A DNA stretch of 64,000 bases from VRUE01 sp963716735 (GTDB lineage: Bacteria > Actinomycetota > Thermoleophilia > Solirubrobacterales > 70-9). Below the pieces are notes generated by a model, which saw nothing but the letters and a program-made list of their open reading frames with translations, had not been told where the DNA came from and searched no databases. Location: contig OY970321.1 of NCBI GenBank assembly GCA_963716735.1, forward strand, positions 1,364,001 to 1,428,000, read 5' to 3'. Shown piece after piece: positions 1 through 7,676 of the stretch (positions within the stretch are counted from its first letter, which is position 1; the number at the start of each line of letters is the position of its first letter). Made by a program: the position numbers and the translations under genes.

Positions 1-1349
1 AACTGGTCGAGCGAGCGCAGGACGTAACCCGAGGTGAAGTTGAGCAGCGGCTGCTCGGTCACCGCCGGGTCGACCTCGGGGGCGCAGTGCCTGTGATCGT
101 GCGCGTCCATGTGGTTGAGCAGGCGACAGACGTACTCGGAGGTGAGGTCCGCCTTCAGCGTCCAGGAGGCGTTGGTGTAGCCCACAGTGAAGGCCATGTT
201 CGGCACACCACTGAGCATCATTCCCTTGTAAGCCATCCTGGTTGACACGTCGACTTCCTCTCCGTCGACGGTCAACTCGATCCCTCCGAGGAAGAGCAGG
301 TTGAGGCCGGTCGCGGTGACGATCACGTCGGCCTCCAGCTCCTCGCCGGACTCGAGCTCGATGCCGCGCTCGGTGAAGGTCGCGATCCGGTCGGTGACGA
401 CCGAGGCGTCGCCTTTCGAGATCGCGCGGAAGAGATCGCCGTCTGGGACCAGGCACATCCGCTGGTCCCAGGGGTTGTAACGGGGCTTGAAGTGCTTGTC
501 GACGTCGTAGCCCGGCGGCAATGAGCGCTCGACTCCCTGGCGGATCCATCGCTTCACCAGCTCCGGCCGGCGGCGGCTGAGCTGGTAGAAGAGCGTTTGG
601 ATCAGGACGTTCTTCCAGCGCACAACCGAGTACGCGGCGCGCTCGGGCAGATAGCGGCGCAGCTTCTCGGCAATACGGTCCTGGGCCGGCAGCGAAGCGA
701 TGTAGGTGGGCGAGCGCTGCAGCATCGTCACGTGCGCGGCCCGCCCGGCCATCGCGGGCACCAGGGTCACCGCGGTGGCGCCGCTGCCGACCACGACGAC
801 GCGCTTGTCGCTGTAGTCGAGGTCCTCGGGCCAGTGCTGCGGGTGAACCACAGGACCGGCGAATCGGTCAACGCCCTCGAACTCGGGCGTGTACCCCTCG
901 TCGTAGCGGTAGTAGCCGCTGCACGTCCAGAGGAAGTCGCAGGCCAGCCGCGAGGCCTCACCGGTATCGGTTCGTTCGACCTCCACGGTCCAGCGCAGGT
1001 CCTCGCTCGACCACTCGGCGCCGACAACCCGATGTCCGAAGCGGATCTTCTCCTCGATCCCGTGGTCGCCGGCGGTCCGCCGTACGTACTCGAGGATCGA
1101 GGCGCCATCGGTGATCGACTTGGCCGCCGTCCAGGGCTTGAAGCGATAGCCAAGCGTGTGCATGTCGGAATCCGAGCGGATACCTGGATAGCGGAACAGG
1201 TCCCAGGTGCCGCCGAGATCGTCCCGTGCCTCGAGGATCGCGAAGGTCTTGCCCGGGCGGCGCTCCTGCAGGTGCCACGCGGCGCCGATCCCCGAGAGGC
1301 CGGCGCCGACGATCAGCACATCGAGATGTTCAATCGACCCCTCGCTCAC
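1..1349 (-). CDS. flavin-containing monooxygenase (Baeyer-Villiger type), 3' end cut by window
   Basis: NAD(P)H- and FAD-dependent monooxygenase. The GTG start at 1349 opens a frame that stays open to the window edge, so about 449 residues of the N-terminal and middle part are seen and the C-terminus is missing. An FAD-binding Rossmann motif VGAGLSGIGA lies about 10 residues from the start. The family fingerprint FxGxxxHxxxWP is present as FAGPVVHPQHWP, and a second nucleotide-binding motif VVVGSGATAV follows. The fingerprint favours a Baeyer-Villiger monooxygenase (ketone to ester) over a simple N-hydroxylase, but the substrate cannot be read from sequence. It lies upstream of a RibD-like gene on the same strand with a 69-nt gap. 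Confidence 0.9.
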   Translation of the reverse strand, partial: MSEGSIEHLDVLIVGAGLSGIGAAWHLQERRPGKTFAILEARDDLGGTWDLFRYPGIRSDSDMHTLGYRFKPWTAAKSITDGASILEYVRRTAGDHGIEEKIRFGHRVVGAEWSSEDLRWTVEVERTDTGEASRLACDFLWTCSGYYRYDEGYTPEFEGVDRFAGPVVHPQHWPEDLDYSDKRVVVVGSGATAVTLVPAMAGRAAHVTMLQRSPTYIASLPAQDRIAEKLRRYLPERAAYSVVRWKNVLIQTLFYQLSRRRPELVKRWIRQGVERSLPPGYDVDKHFKPRYNPWDQRMCLVPDGDLFRAISKGDASVVTDRIATFTERGIELESGEELEADVIVTATGLNLLFLGGIELTVDGEEVDVSTRMAYKGMMLSGVPNMAFTVGYTNASWTLKADLTSEYVCRLLNHMDAHDHRHCAPEVDPAVTEQPLLNFTSGYVLRSLDQ

Positions 1350-1418
1350 GCTGTCGATTCTGGCAGGCTGGCTGGTCAGCCAGTGTGACGAGCCGCATAT
1401 CGCCGGCCAGGCCGGCGG

Positions 1419-2057
1419 TCAGCCGATGCGGTAGCGAATGTGGGTGACCTCGGGCGTGTCGACGACGAGGACGGGCTCGAGGTCGAGGCCCGCGCCGGCG
1501 CCGTCCTCGAAGAGGCGGGCGCCGTCGCCGAGCAGGATCGGCACGACGTTCAGCTGCATCTGATCGACCTCGCCGGCGGCGATGTACTGGCGCCCGGCCT
1601 CAGCGCCGCCGCCGATCGCCACGTCCAGATCGCCCGCCGCCTCCTTCGCCTGCGCCAGCGCCGACTCGATCCCATCGGTGACGAAGTGGAAGGTGGTGGC
1701 ACCGAGGGTCAGCGGCTCGCGCTCGTGGTGGGTGAGGACGAAGACCGGCATCGCGAACGGCGGCTCCTCCCCCCACCAGCCCTGCCAGGGGTCGTCTCCC
1801 CAGGGCCCGGGACCACCGCCGAACATGCCGCGGCCCATCAGCACCGCCCCCACCCCGCTCTGCGCTTCCTCCATCAGCGGGGTGCTGGCGTTCACCTCTC
1901 CCCCCTCGTGACCGTGAGCTTCGCGCCAGGCGGCGAGTTTGACCACCCACTCGTGCAAATCCTCGCCGCCTTCGCCCAGCGGGTGCTCCTCGCTCTGGTT
2001 CGGCCCGGCGACGTAGCCGTCGAGCGAAATCGATATCTCGAATCTCACTTTTCCCAT
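1419..2057 (-). CDS. dihydrofolate reductase family protein (RibD C-terminal-like)
   Basis: 212 residues. It opens with the family signature FEISISLDGYVAGP and carries a GGGAEAGRQYI segment, the NADPH-site glycine motif of the RibD C-terminal/DHFR-like fold. These proteins are small NADPH-dependent reductases of unassigned substrate and are abundant in soil actinobacteria. It starts 7 nt after the stop of the VOC gene at 2065-2424 and is likely co-transcribed with it. Two other proteins of the family lie in this window (16816-17349 and 26166-26696), but the sequences are divergent, so they are not a recent duplication. Confidence 0.85.
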   Translation of the reverse strand: MGKVRFEISISLDGYVAGPNQSEEHPLGEGGEDLHEWVVKLAAWREAHGHEGGEVNASTPLMEEAQSGVGAVLMGRGMFGGGPGPWGDDPWQGWWGEEPPFAMPVFVLTHHEREPLTLGATTFHFVTDGIESALAQAKEAAGDLDVAIGGGAEAGRQYIAAGEVDQMQLNVVPILLGDGARLFEDGAGAGLDLEPVLVVDTPEVTHIRYRIG

Positions 2058-2064
2058 CGTGACT

Positions 2065-2424
2065 TCACTCGTAGGGCGCGTAGCGGTTGTGCAGCATCAG
2101 GTCGTTGCCGTCCGGGTCGGTGAAGAAGGCCATGTGACACACGCCGGTGTCGAAGATCTCGCCGTTGAACTCGACCCCCTTTGCCTCCAGCTCCGCCCGT
2201 GCCGCGGGGACGTCGTCGACGTGCAGCGCCGGGTGTGCGTTCTTCTGCGGGGCGAACTCCATACCCATTTTCCCCGGCTCCCAGATGCCGAAGCAGGTCT
2301 CGCCGACCCAGAACTCGAACCTGCCGTGCTCATCCGGTCGCAGGCCCAGCGTCTCGACGTAGAAGCGGCGCGAGCGCTCGGCGTCCTGCGAGGGGATCCC
2401 GATGAAGTCGGTCTTGGTGATCAT
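2065..2424 (-). CDS. VOC (glyoxalase/bleomycin-resistance fold) family protein
   Basis: 119 residues. It begins MITKTDFIGIPSQDAERS, has a RFYVETLGL helix, and ends with FFTDPDGNDLMLHNRY, the typical last strand of a vicinal-oxygen-chelate domain (the DPDGN turn followed by a metal-ligand position). One domain; function would need a dimer. The ATG is preceded by GGAGAAAG at good spacing. It is first in a two-gene unit with the RibD-like reductase downstream. The substrate is unknown. Confidence 0.85.
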   Translation of the reverse strand: MITKTDFIGIPSQDAERSRRFYVETLGLRPDEHGRFEFWVGETCFGIWEPGKMGMEFAPQKNAHPALHVDDVPAARAELEAKGVEFNGEIFDTGVCHMAFFTDPDGNDLMLHNRYAPYE

Positions 2425-2480
2425 GCTTTCTCCATTCAGATCGGAATCGGTGGAAGTGTGTGGTCAGGCTACCCCGGCGA

Positions 2481-2486
2481 TACGCT
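2481..2486 (+). promoter_or_regulatory. -10 box TACGCT of leaderless peptidase gene
   Basis: A TANNNT hexamer lies 6 nt before the GTG at 2493, which puts the transcript start at or next to the start codon. No Shine-Dalgarno sequence is present. Inferred from pattern only. Confidence 0.5.
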
Positions 2487-2492
2487 GGCCGC

Positions 2493-3413
2493 GTGAACAT
2501 CCTGATCGCGGCGGACATGGAGGGCGTGGCCGGCATCGACGACTACAGCGATTGCCTACCCTCGCACCCCGCCGCCTACACCCGCGGCCGCCGGCTGATG
2601 ACCGACGAGGTCCTGGTCGCGATCGAGGCCCTGCGTGACGGCGGGGCAGGACGCATATCGGTGGGCGACTGGCACATGGTCGGTACCAACATCGAACGTG
2701 AGCGCATGCCCGAGGGAGTCGAGGTGCGCCCGATCGCCGACCTGGCGCTGGCCGAGGCCGACCCTTCGATGACGAAGGCGAACGGAGGTCCTCTCGACGC
2801 GGTGGTGATGCTCGGCCACCACGCCAGCACGCCAAACCCACGCGCCTTCTGCTCACACACCTTCATCTGGGACATGGAGGTGCTGCTCGACGGGCAGTCG
2901 CTGAACGAGGTGCAGGTCTACGCACAGGGCCTCGCCGCCGAGGGGGTCCCGGTGCTGGTCGCCAGCGGGGATCGCTGGATGCTCGAGGAGCTCGGCGAGG
3001 GGGAGCTGGGCAGCGCCCGCCAGGTGGCGACCAAGAAGGGGCAGGGCCGGGCGCGCGCCCGATCGCGCAACGTCGACACGGTCCGCGCCGAGCTGAAGGA
3101 GTCAATCGGCGCCGCTCTTGCCGCGCCGCTTCTCCCCCCGCCCGCGCGCAGCTACCCGGCCGAGCTGCGGATCACGGCCGAGGGCAAGGAACTTGCAAAA
3201 ACCACCGTGGCCGAGCCCGGCGAGCTGCTCACCGCGATCGCAACCACCTTCCGCACGAGCCAGGTCTCGCGCGAGTACCGCCAGCTGGCCAAGCTGCTCC
3301 CCGCCGGCCACGACTCGCGCGCGCGGGCCATGCGACGCCGACTCGGCAGTCTCCTGGCGACGCCGGTGATGCGCTCGAAGGAGCGCCGCTGGCTCTCGAC
3401 GTCTAAAGCGTGA
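2493..3413 (+). CDS. M55 family D-aminopeptidase (DppA-like)
   Basis: 306 residues from the GTG at 2493. A longer frame starts at 2460, but the family begins directly with the strand NILIAADMEGVAGI, and a -10 box 6 nt upstream supports the GTG. Family features are visible: the metal-binding DMEG motif near residue 8, GDWH in the second metal site, LGHHA and CSHTF in the middle, and VPVLVASGD after that. DppA forms a zinc-dependent decamer that cleaves D-Ala-D-Ala-type dipeptides, for example in peptidoglycan recycling. The 3' end overlaps the convergent DUF2855 gene by 11 bp. Confidence 0.85.
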   Translation: MNILIAADMEGVAGIDDYSDCLPSHPAAYTRGRRLMTDEVLVAIEALRDGGAGRISVGDWHMVGTNIERERMPEGVEVRPIADLALAEADPSMTKANGGPLDAVVMLGHHASTPNPRAFCSHTFIWDMEVLLDGQSLNEVQVYAQGLAAEGVPVLVASGDRWMLEELGEGELGSARQVATKKGQGRARARSRNVDTVRAELKESIGAALAAPLLPPPARSYPAELRITAEGKELAKTTVAEPGELLTAIATTFRTSQVSREYRQLAKLLPAGHDSRARAMRRRLGSLLATPVMRSKERRWLSTSKA

Positions 3414-4470
3414 GCACGTGGGCGCGGCTGGGATCGACGCGGCCCTCGATCACGTCGACGTAGGCGGCTTGCAGAGCTTCGAAGCCCTGGCCACGGATTG
3501 GCTCGAGCCAGCCGCCGGTCCACTCGCAGAAGGGGTGCCAGGCGTCGGCGACGCGGTCCTGGAGACCGTCGCGTCCCCAGTCCTTTGAGCGCTTGTTCAC
3601 ACGTTTGGGAGCAAAGAAGAAGGCCGGCTGCGGACCCGGCAATTCGCCCGCGCCGGCGCCGAGCTCCTCCCAGTGCGTAACCCCCACCGCCATGCTGTGG
3701 ATGAGCCGATCGCCGTAGTGCGAGTGGACCGCGAGGCGCACCTCGCCGTCGCCGGCGATATCGACGAAGGTCGCGGGCTCCGGCTCGAGCGTGTCGATCG
3801 CGTCGTAGCCCACCGTGCGGTCGTAGATCCCCAGGCCCTCGACGAACTCGACGCTGCGCGGCGAGGTCAGGCCGATGAGCTCCACGCCCTCACGCTGGGC
3901 CAGCATGAAGGCGGCGGCGATCGCGGTCTTGCTCGAAGCGCTGGAGACCACGATCGGCCCACCTGAGGCGAAGCCCTCGTCGGCAAGCTGGTCGTCGATC
4001 AGGAACGAGGTGAAGAAGAGCGGCCGCAGCAGCATCTGGATCTCCTCGGTGTCCGCCCGGTAGAACGGATCAGTGTCGGTCACCAGGTAACGGTGGTAGG
4101 CCGAGGGGAGCGCGGACCGGTGCGGCGAGCCGTCGACGAACCCCGCGTCGCCGGCGTCGGCCGAAACGACGACCAGATGAGAGGAAGGCGGCAGGTAGCC
4201 GAATACCCTCGTCCCCGCATCAACCCCGCCCGCCTCGCTGCGCTCGACCTCGGCGAAGCCCCACATCGGCACCCGGCCCCAACCCTGCTCGGCCGGGAAG
4301 AAGTCCCAGTAGTTCATCGCCTCGCCGAAGACCGCGTAGGTGATGTTGTTTGCGGTGAGGCCGAAGGTGTCGACGCGGAGCAGCGCCTGGCCGGACTCGA
4401 TCTCCGGCGACGCCGTCTCGGAAATCCGACACTCGCGCAGATCGTCACGCTTGACCAGAAAGTCCGTCAT
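3403..4470 (-). CDS. DUF2855 family protein
   Basis: 355 residues. The N-terminal text (LLRVDTFGLTANNITYA, then MNYWDFFP and GWGRVPMWGFAEV) is characteristic of DUF2855. The order (GroES-like start, then a glycine-poor Rossmann-like region with VVSSASSKTAIA) resembles a medium-chain dehydrogenase/quinone reductase without a clear catalytic zinc site. An NAD(P)-dependent oxidoreductase role is an inference; no substrate is known. It is divergent from the SDR gene at 4509 with only 38 bp between starts, so the two may share a control region. Confidence 0.8.
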   Translation of the reverse strand: MTDFLVKRDDLRECRISETASPEIESGQALLRVDTFGLTANNITYAVFGEAMNYWDFFPAEQGWGRVPMWGFAEVERSEAGGVDAGTRVFGYLPPSSHLVVVSADAGDAGFVDGSPHRSALPSAYHRYLVTDTDPFYRADTEEIQMLLRPLFFTSFLIDDQLADEGFASGGPIVVSSASSKTAIAAAFMLAQREGVELIGLTSPRSVEFVEGLGIYDRTVGYDAIDTLEPEPATFVDIAGDGEVRLAVHSHYGDRLIHSMAVGVTHWEELGAGAGELPGPQPAFFFAPKRVNKRSKDWGRDGLQDRVADAWHPFCEWTGGWLEPIRGQGFEALQAAYVDVIEGRVDPSRAHVLTL

Positions 4471-4508
4471 CGCCGCTCGGATGTTCTCACGTTCATACTG
4501 CTGGTTCG

Positions 4509-5546
4509 ATGGAGGCGGCCGCGAGACAGGAGACGAAGACCGTTCTGGTCACCGGCGGCTCGGGCTACCTCGGCGGCTGGTGCGTGGTCGAGCTTCTGCG
4601 CCGCGGCTACCGGGTGCGCACCACCGTGCGCGATCTCGCCCGCGAGGAGGAGGTCCGCGCCACGGTCGGAGCCCAGGTCGACGCCGGCGATCGCCTCGCC
4701 GTGCTGGCCGCCGACCTGCTGAAGGACGAGGGCTGGGCAGAGGCGGTCGACGGATGCGACTACGTCCTCCACGTCGCCTCGCCGTTCCCACCCGAGCAGC
4801 CGAAAGATCCAGACGATCTGATCGTGCCGGCGCGCGACGGAACCTTGCGAGTCCTGAAGGCGAGCCTCGATGCCGGCGTCGAGCGCATCGTCGTCACCTC
4901 ATCGGTGGCGGCGATCTCCGGCAGCGGCAAGCCGGTACACGGACGGCCGCTCGACGAGCGGGACTGGAGCGACCCCGACAATCCCAAGCTGACTCCCTAC
5001 GCACGCTCGAAGACGATCGCCGAGCGCGCCGCCTGGGACTTCGTGCACGAGCGCGGAGCAACCGAGAAGCTGGCGACGGTCAACCCTGGCGCGATCATCG
5101 GCCCGGTGCTGAACGACGATCGCTCGTTCTCGCTACAGACGATCGAACGGCTGCTCGGAGGAATCCCCGGCTTGCCCCGGATCGGCTTCAGCTTCGTCGA
5201 CGTCCGCGACGTCGCCGACCTGGAGATCAGGGCGATGACCGCGCCCGAGGCGGGCGGGGAGCGCTTCGTCGCGGTGACGACGTTCCAGTGGATGGAGGAC
5301 ATCGCGGCGGTGCTGCGCGACCGCATGGGCGAGGCCGCGGCAAAGGTGCCGGCCCGGACGATCCCGAACTTCCTCGTGCGTGGCATGGCGATATTCGATC
5401 CCGGCGTCCGCTCGATAGTCGCCCAGCTCGGCCGCAGGACCGAGGCCTCGAGCGAGAAGGCCAAGGCCCGCCTGGGCTGGACCCCGCGGCCGATCGACGA
5501 GACGATCGTCGAGTGCGCCCAGAGCCTGCTCGATAAGCCGGCTTAA
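4509..5546 (+). CDS. NAD(P)-dependent epimerase/dehydratase, dihydroflavonol-reductase-like
   Basis: 345 residues. An extended short-chain dehydrogenase: Rossmann motif TGGSGYLGGW near residue 16, a catalytic YARSK (YxxxK) near residue 160, and the upstream VTSSVAAI strand carrying the catalytic serine. The pattern of residues after the Tyr-Lys pair (VNPGAIIGPVL) fits the dihydroflavonol-4-reductase/aldehyde reductase subgroup. Probably an NADPH-dependent carbonyl reductase of unknown substrate. It lies divergent from the DUF2855 gene and convergent with the candidate small RNA that ends at 5545. Confidence 0.88.
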   Translation: MEAAARQETKTVLVTGGSGYLGGWCVVELLRRGYRVRTTVRDLAREEEVRATVGAQVDAGDRLAVLAADLLKDEGWAEAVDGCDYVLHVASPFPPEQPKDPDDLIVPARDGTLRVLKASLDAGVERIVVTSSVAAISGSGKPVHGRPLDERDWSDPDNPKLTPYARSKTIAERAAWDFVHERGATEKLATVNPGAIIGPVLNDDRSFSLQTIERLLGGIPGLPRIGFSFVDVRDVADLEIRAMTAPEAGGERFVAVTTFQWMEDIAAVLRDRMGEAAAKVPARTIPNFLVRGMAIFDPGVRSIVAQLGRRTEASSEKAKARLGWTPRPIDETIVECAQSLLDKPA

Positions 5547-5578
5547 AAACCAGGGCCACCCGAAGGCGGCCCTGGTCA
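5545..5578 (-). terminator. intrinsic terminator with UUCG tetraloop
   Basis: On the minus strand the stem CCAGGGCCGCC pairs with GGTGGCCCTGG (one G-U pair) around the loop TTCG and is followed directly by TTTTT. The stem core also reads as a hairpin on the plus strand (5550-5575), so it may also stop the SDR gene that ends at 5546, but the U-run is only on the minus side. Confidence 0.75.
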
Positions 5579-5687
5579 GGTGCTTGGAAACGAGCGCGGG
5601 AACAGCGCACGGGTGGGACAAGACCCGCCTCCCTACGATCGCCGGTGCCCGGGGTGGATTCCACCGGGCGCCCAGACAAGTGCGCGC

Positions 5688-5732
5688 CTAGCGGCCCGGC
5701 ACCTCCAGAGTCCCCTCAAGCATGTGAATCAA
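5688..5732 (-). CDS. possible 14-codon leader peptide inside the candidate small RNA
   Basis: The TTG at 5732 lies 10 nt after AGGAGG (5743-5748) and is in frame with an ATG at 5723; both read to the TAG at 5688. The peptide would be MIHMLEGTLEVPGR, or the last 11 residues from the ATG. The ribosome-binding sequence sits in the loop of the hairpin at 5736-5760. It is a short chance-sized frame; the near-ideal ribosome site is the only support. Confidence 0.25.
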   Translation of the reverse strand: MIHMLEGTLEVPGR

Positions 5733-5884
5733 GTTAGGACCACCTCCTTTCTCTGGTCCTCCGATTGAAGCAAATGACGTGGTCGGCTGCTGGTCGCTCC
5801 TCCCCTTCACATCCGGCCTCTTGCCCTGTGGTAGAACCCTTCGGTCGCAAAGCACGAAACTTGTCGCCTACCTGGGAGCCGCAA

Positions 5885-6322
5885 ATGGACGCCGACGCAG
5901 TTGAGATGGGGCCGATCGACTACATCATCGTCGAGTGGCCGGGGCGTCAACCCAGCGGCGAGGCCGTCCCGCACCTGATCGATCTCGTCGACCGTGGGTT
6001 GATCAGGATCCTCGACCTCGCCTTCATCACCAAGAGCGAGGACGGCTCGGTCACCGGGCTCGAGATCTCGGATCTCGGCCAGCAGGTCGAGGAGTTCGCG
6101 ACGTTCGCGGGAGCATCTTCGGGCCTGCTCTCCGACGAGGACATGACCGAGGCGGCGCAGGCGCTTGAGCCAGGGACCTCAGCGGCGCTGCTCGTCTACG
6201 AGAACAGCTGGGCGGCGCCGTTCGCCACCGCTGTTCGGCGCTCGGGGGGCCAGCTGGTTGCCAGTGGACGCATACCGGTCGAAGACGTCTTGGCCGCACT
6301 CGACGCCGCCGAGTCGGCCTGA
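5885..6322 (+). CDS. DUF6325 family protein
   Basis: 145 residues from the ATG at 5885 (a frame open further upstream was not used because similarity to the family starts at MGPIDYIIVEWPG). The pattern of a hydrophobic strand, GEAVPHLIDLVDRG, IRILDLAFI and a later ALLVYEN strand is that of the DUF1269/DUF6325 alpha-beta proteins. These are actinobacterial proteins of unknown role, usually found beside SHOCT-domain genes, as here (24 bp to the next gene). Likely soluble; no catalytic residue can be named. Confidence 0.75.
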   Translation: MDADAVEMGPIDYIIVEWPGRQPSGEAVPHLIDLVDRGLIRILDLAFITKSEDGSVTGLEISDLGQQVEEFATFAGASSGLLSDEDMTEAAQALEPGTSAALLVYENSWAAPFATAVRRSGGQLVASGRIPVEDVLAALDAAESA

Positions 6323-6345
6323 CCAACTACGAGAGGAGCGAATCG

Positions 6346-6624
6346 ATGCCGGGACTACTCAGAGGTGTGGCACGGACGGCGGTAATCGCCGGTACCGCAA
6401 CCACCGTCAGCAACCGCGTGTCCCGCCGCCAGGCACAGCGCTGGCAGGGACAGGAAGAACAGCACGCTCCTCCGGAACAGCAGGCCGCACCCCCAGCCGC
6501 CGCACCCGCACCTGCAGGGGAGCAGTCGACGATCGAACAGCTCAAAGAACTCGCCGCGCTCAAAGACCAGGGCGTTCTGACCGAGGAGGAGTTCGCCGCC
6601 CAGAAGGCCAAGATCCTCGGCTGA
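6346..6624 (+). CDS. SHOCT domain small protein
   Basis: 92 residues. A short hydrophobic N-terminus (VARTAVIAGTATTV), an Ala/Pro-rich linker and a C-terminal SHOCT helix pair (IEQLKELAALKDQGVLTEEE then FAAQKAKILG). SHOCT is an oligomerisation or tethering motif in many actinobacterial surface and membrane proteins. It has a GAGAGGAG ribosome site and forms a pair with the DUF6325 gene. Its last 65 bp overlap the end of the convergent secreted-protein gene. Confidence 0.8.
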   Translation: MPGLLRGVARTAVIAGTATTVSNRVSRRQAQRWQGQEEQHAPPEQQAAPPAAAPAPAGEQSTIEQLKELAALKDQGVLTEEEFAAQKAKILG

Positions 6625-7633
6625 ACTTGCTGGCCAGAGGCTGCCGGAGGCTTTTACCGATCAGCACGACGCGCTGAGCTGCGGTCTCGCCGTTGATCTT
6701 GACCACAAAGTGAACGTCTCCTGCTCCTAAGCGCGTGCGGATCGTGCGGCTGCTCAGCCGCAGTTCGGCCGGCGGGGTCACGAGTAGGGCGCTCTGTAAC
6801 GGCAGAGTTCGCGATACCTGAACCTGACGCCCTTCTCGACTGGCCACCAGGGCGGCGCGGCAGCCACCCTGGCAATCGACCAAGGCGTGGCCCTGCGCGT
6901 CTATCAGGGCATTGCCCGGCGGAGGCGGGCCGCATTCCCCTGGGTAAGCCTGAATCGGCGCGGCGATCTGGCCGAGCACGGCAACCGAGGTATTGCGCTT
7001 CTGCTCCCACACGTCGCTTCCATATGGAGACGTCACGGCAAAGGCAGGTCGAATCGGGGGAGTTGCCCCGATTCGGCGGTTAGCGACACGAAGGTAGGTG
7101 CCAACGAATTTCTCGCCCAGCGAGAACGAGGCATCTGCGCCACAGCTCCGCACATAGAGGGGGTCGGTGAGCGTGGTGCAGTCCTGCCCGGCCGCCGTGG
7201 CACATGCCGAGAGCTGCAATTCAGAAAATTCTCCCTTCCAGCCTCCGACCCACTGGCCCGGGATCGGGCTGACGAACTCGTTAGCGCGAATGGTGCCGTC
7301 AATGGTTGGCTTCTTCGCTGGCGTCAGTCGACCGCGCCATTCAGGGCTGAGTCCGGTGGCGTCTTGGCTTTTGACGCGGAAGATCGTTCCCGACGGAGCA
7401 CCTTTCGTTTCGATCTCTCGACCCCTCCCGAAGGGCCTACAGCTTGAATGATCTGGCGCACAAATCTCCCAAATCCAAGGTGCCGCCCCATTATTCACCA
7501 GCAAACGCCCGCTTCCGGTGGGTGTAATGAGTGCCTGTATCTCCAAAGCATTTGCAGAACCCGCTGTCGCGGCACTCAATCCCGCAACCCAGACCGAAAC
7601 ACCGACTAAGAAAACGATTCCCGCCTTCATCAT
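6560..7633 (-). CDS. predicted secreted protein of unknown function
   Basis: 357 residues from the ATG at 7633. It starts with a classic signal peptide (MMKAGIVFLVGVSVWVAGL, cut near SANA-LE), so it is exported. The mature part has several cysteines (for example in APDHSSCRPF and CQGGCRAAL) compatible with disulfides, and no enzyme motif I can name. Codons further upstream in the frame are charged and were rejected as coding. GC content is visibly lower than in the flanking core genes. It lies 43 nt downstream of the winged-helix regulator on the same strand. The last 65 bp are antisense to the SHOCT gene. Confidence 0.65.
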   Translation of the reverse strand: MMKAGIVFLVGVSVWVAGLSAATAGSANALEIQALITPTGSGRLLVNNGAAPWIWEICAPDHSSCRPFGRGREIETKGAPSGTIFRVKSQDATGLSPEWRGRLTPAKKPTIDGTIRANEFVSPIPGQWVGGWKGEFSELQLSACATAAGQDCTTLTDPLYVRSCGADASFSLGEKFVGTYLRVANRRIGATPPIRPAFAVTSPYGSDVWEQKRNTSVAVLGQIAAPIQAYPGECGPPPPGNALIDAQGHALVDCQGGCRAALVASREGRQVQVSRTLPLQSALLVTPPAELRLSSRTIRTRLGAGDVHFVVKINGETAAQRVVLIGKSLRQPLASKFSRGSWPSGRRTPPRSERPGL

Positions 7634-7676
7634 TGAATAGTACGACGACTTGTATGGGCTACAAGCCGGATGCTCT

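Larger units (their letters stand above)
5545..5762 (-). ncRNA. candidate structured small RNA ending in a terminator
   Basis: The 338-bp gap between 5547 and 5884 carries no convincing gene on the plus strand. Read on the minus strand it starts with a hairpin (5736-5760) whose loop holds the ribosome-binding-like AGGAGG, continues with a strong GC hairpin at 5647-5669 (GCCCGG pairing with CCGGGC around GGTGGAnTCCACC), and ends in a stem of 11 pairs with a TTCG loop and TTTTT (5545-5578). This is the layout of an independent transcript of about 200 nt, either a regulatory RNA or an mRNA for a tiny peptide. I do not recognise the family. Confidence 0.5.

Noticed and set aside
597..1388. Long plus-strand open frame opposite the monooxygenase
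   Set aside because: High-GC antisense frame with no family signature; the minus-strand frame carries clear FAD motifs.
4220..4722. CRISPR, prophage or secondary-metabolite cluster
   Set aside because: No regularly spaced short repeats, phage structural genes or modular synthases were found anywhere in the window; the position given is only a sample of antisense frames checked.
5736..5760. Resemblance of GGACCACCTCCTTTCT on the plus strand to the 16S rRNA 3' end
   Set aside because: No other rRNA text is present; it is the complement of a ribosome-binding sequence on the minus strand.
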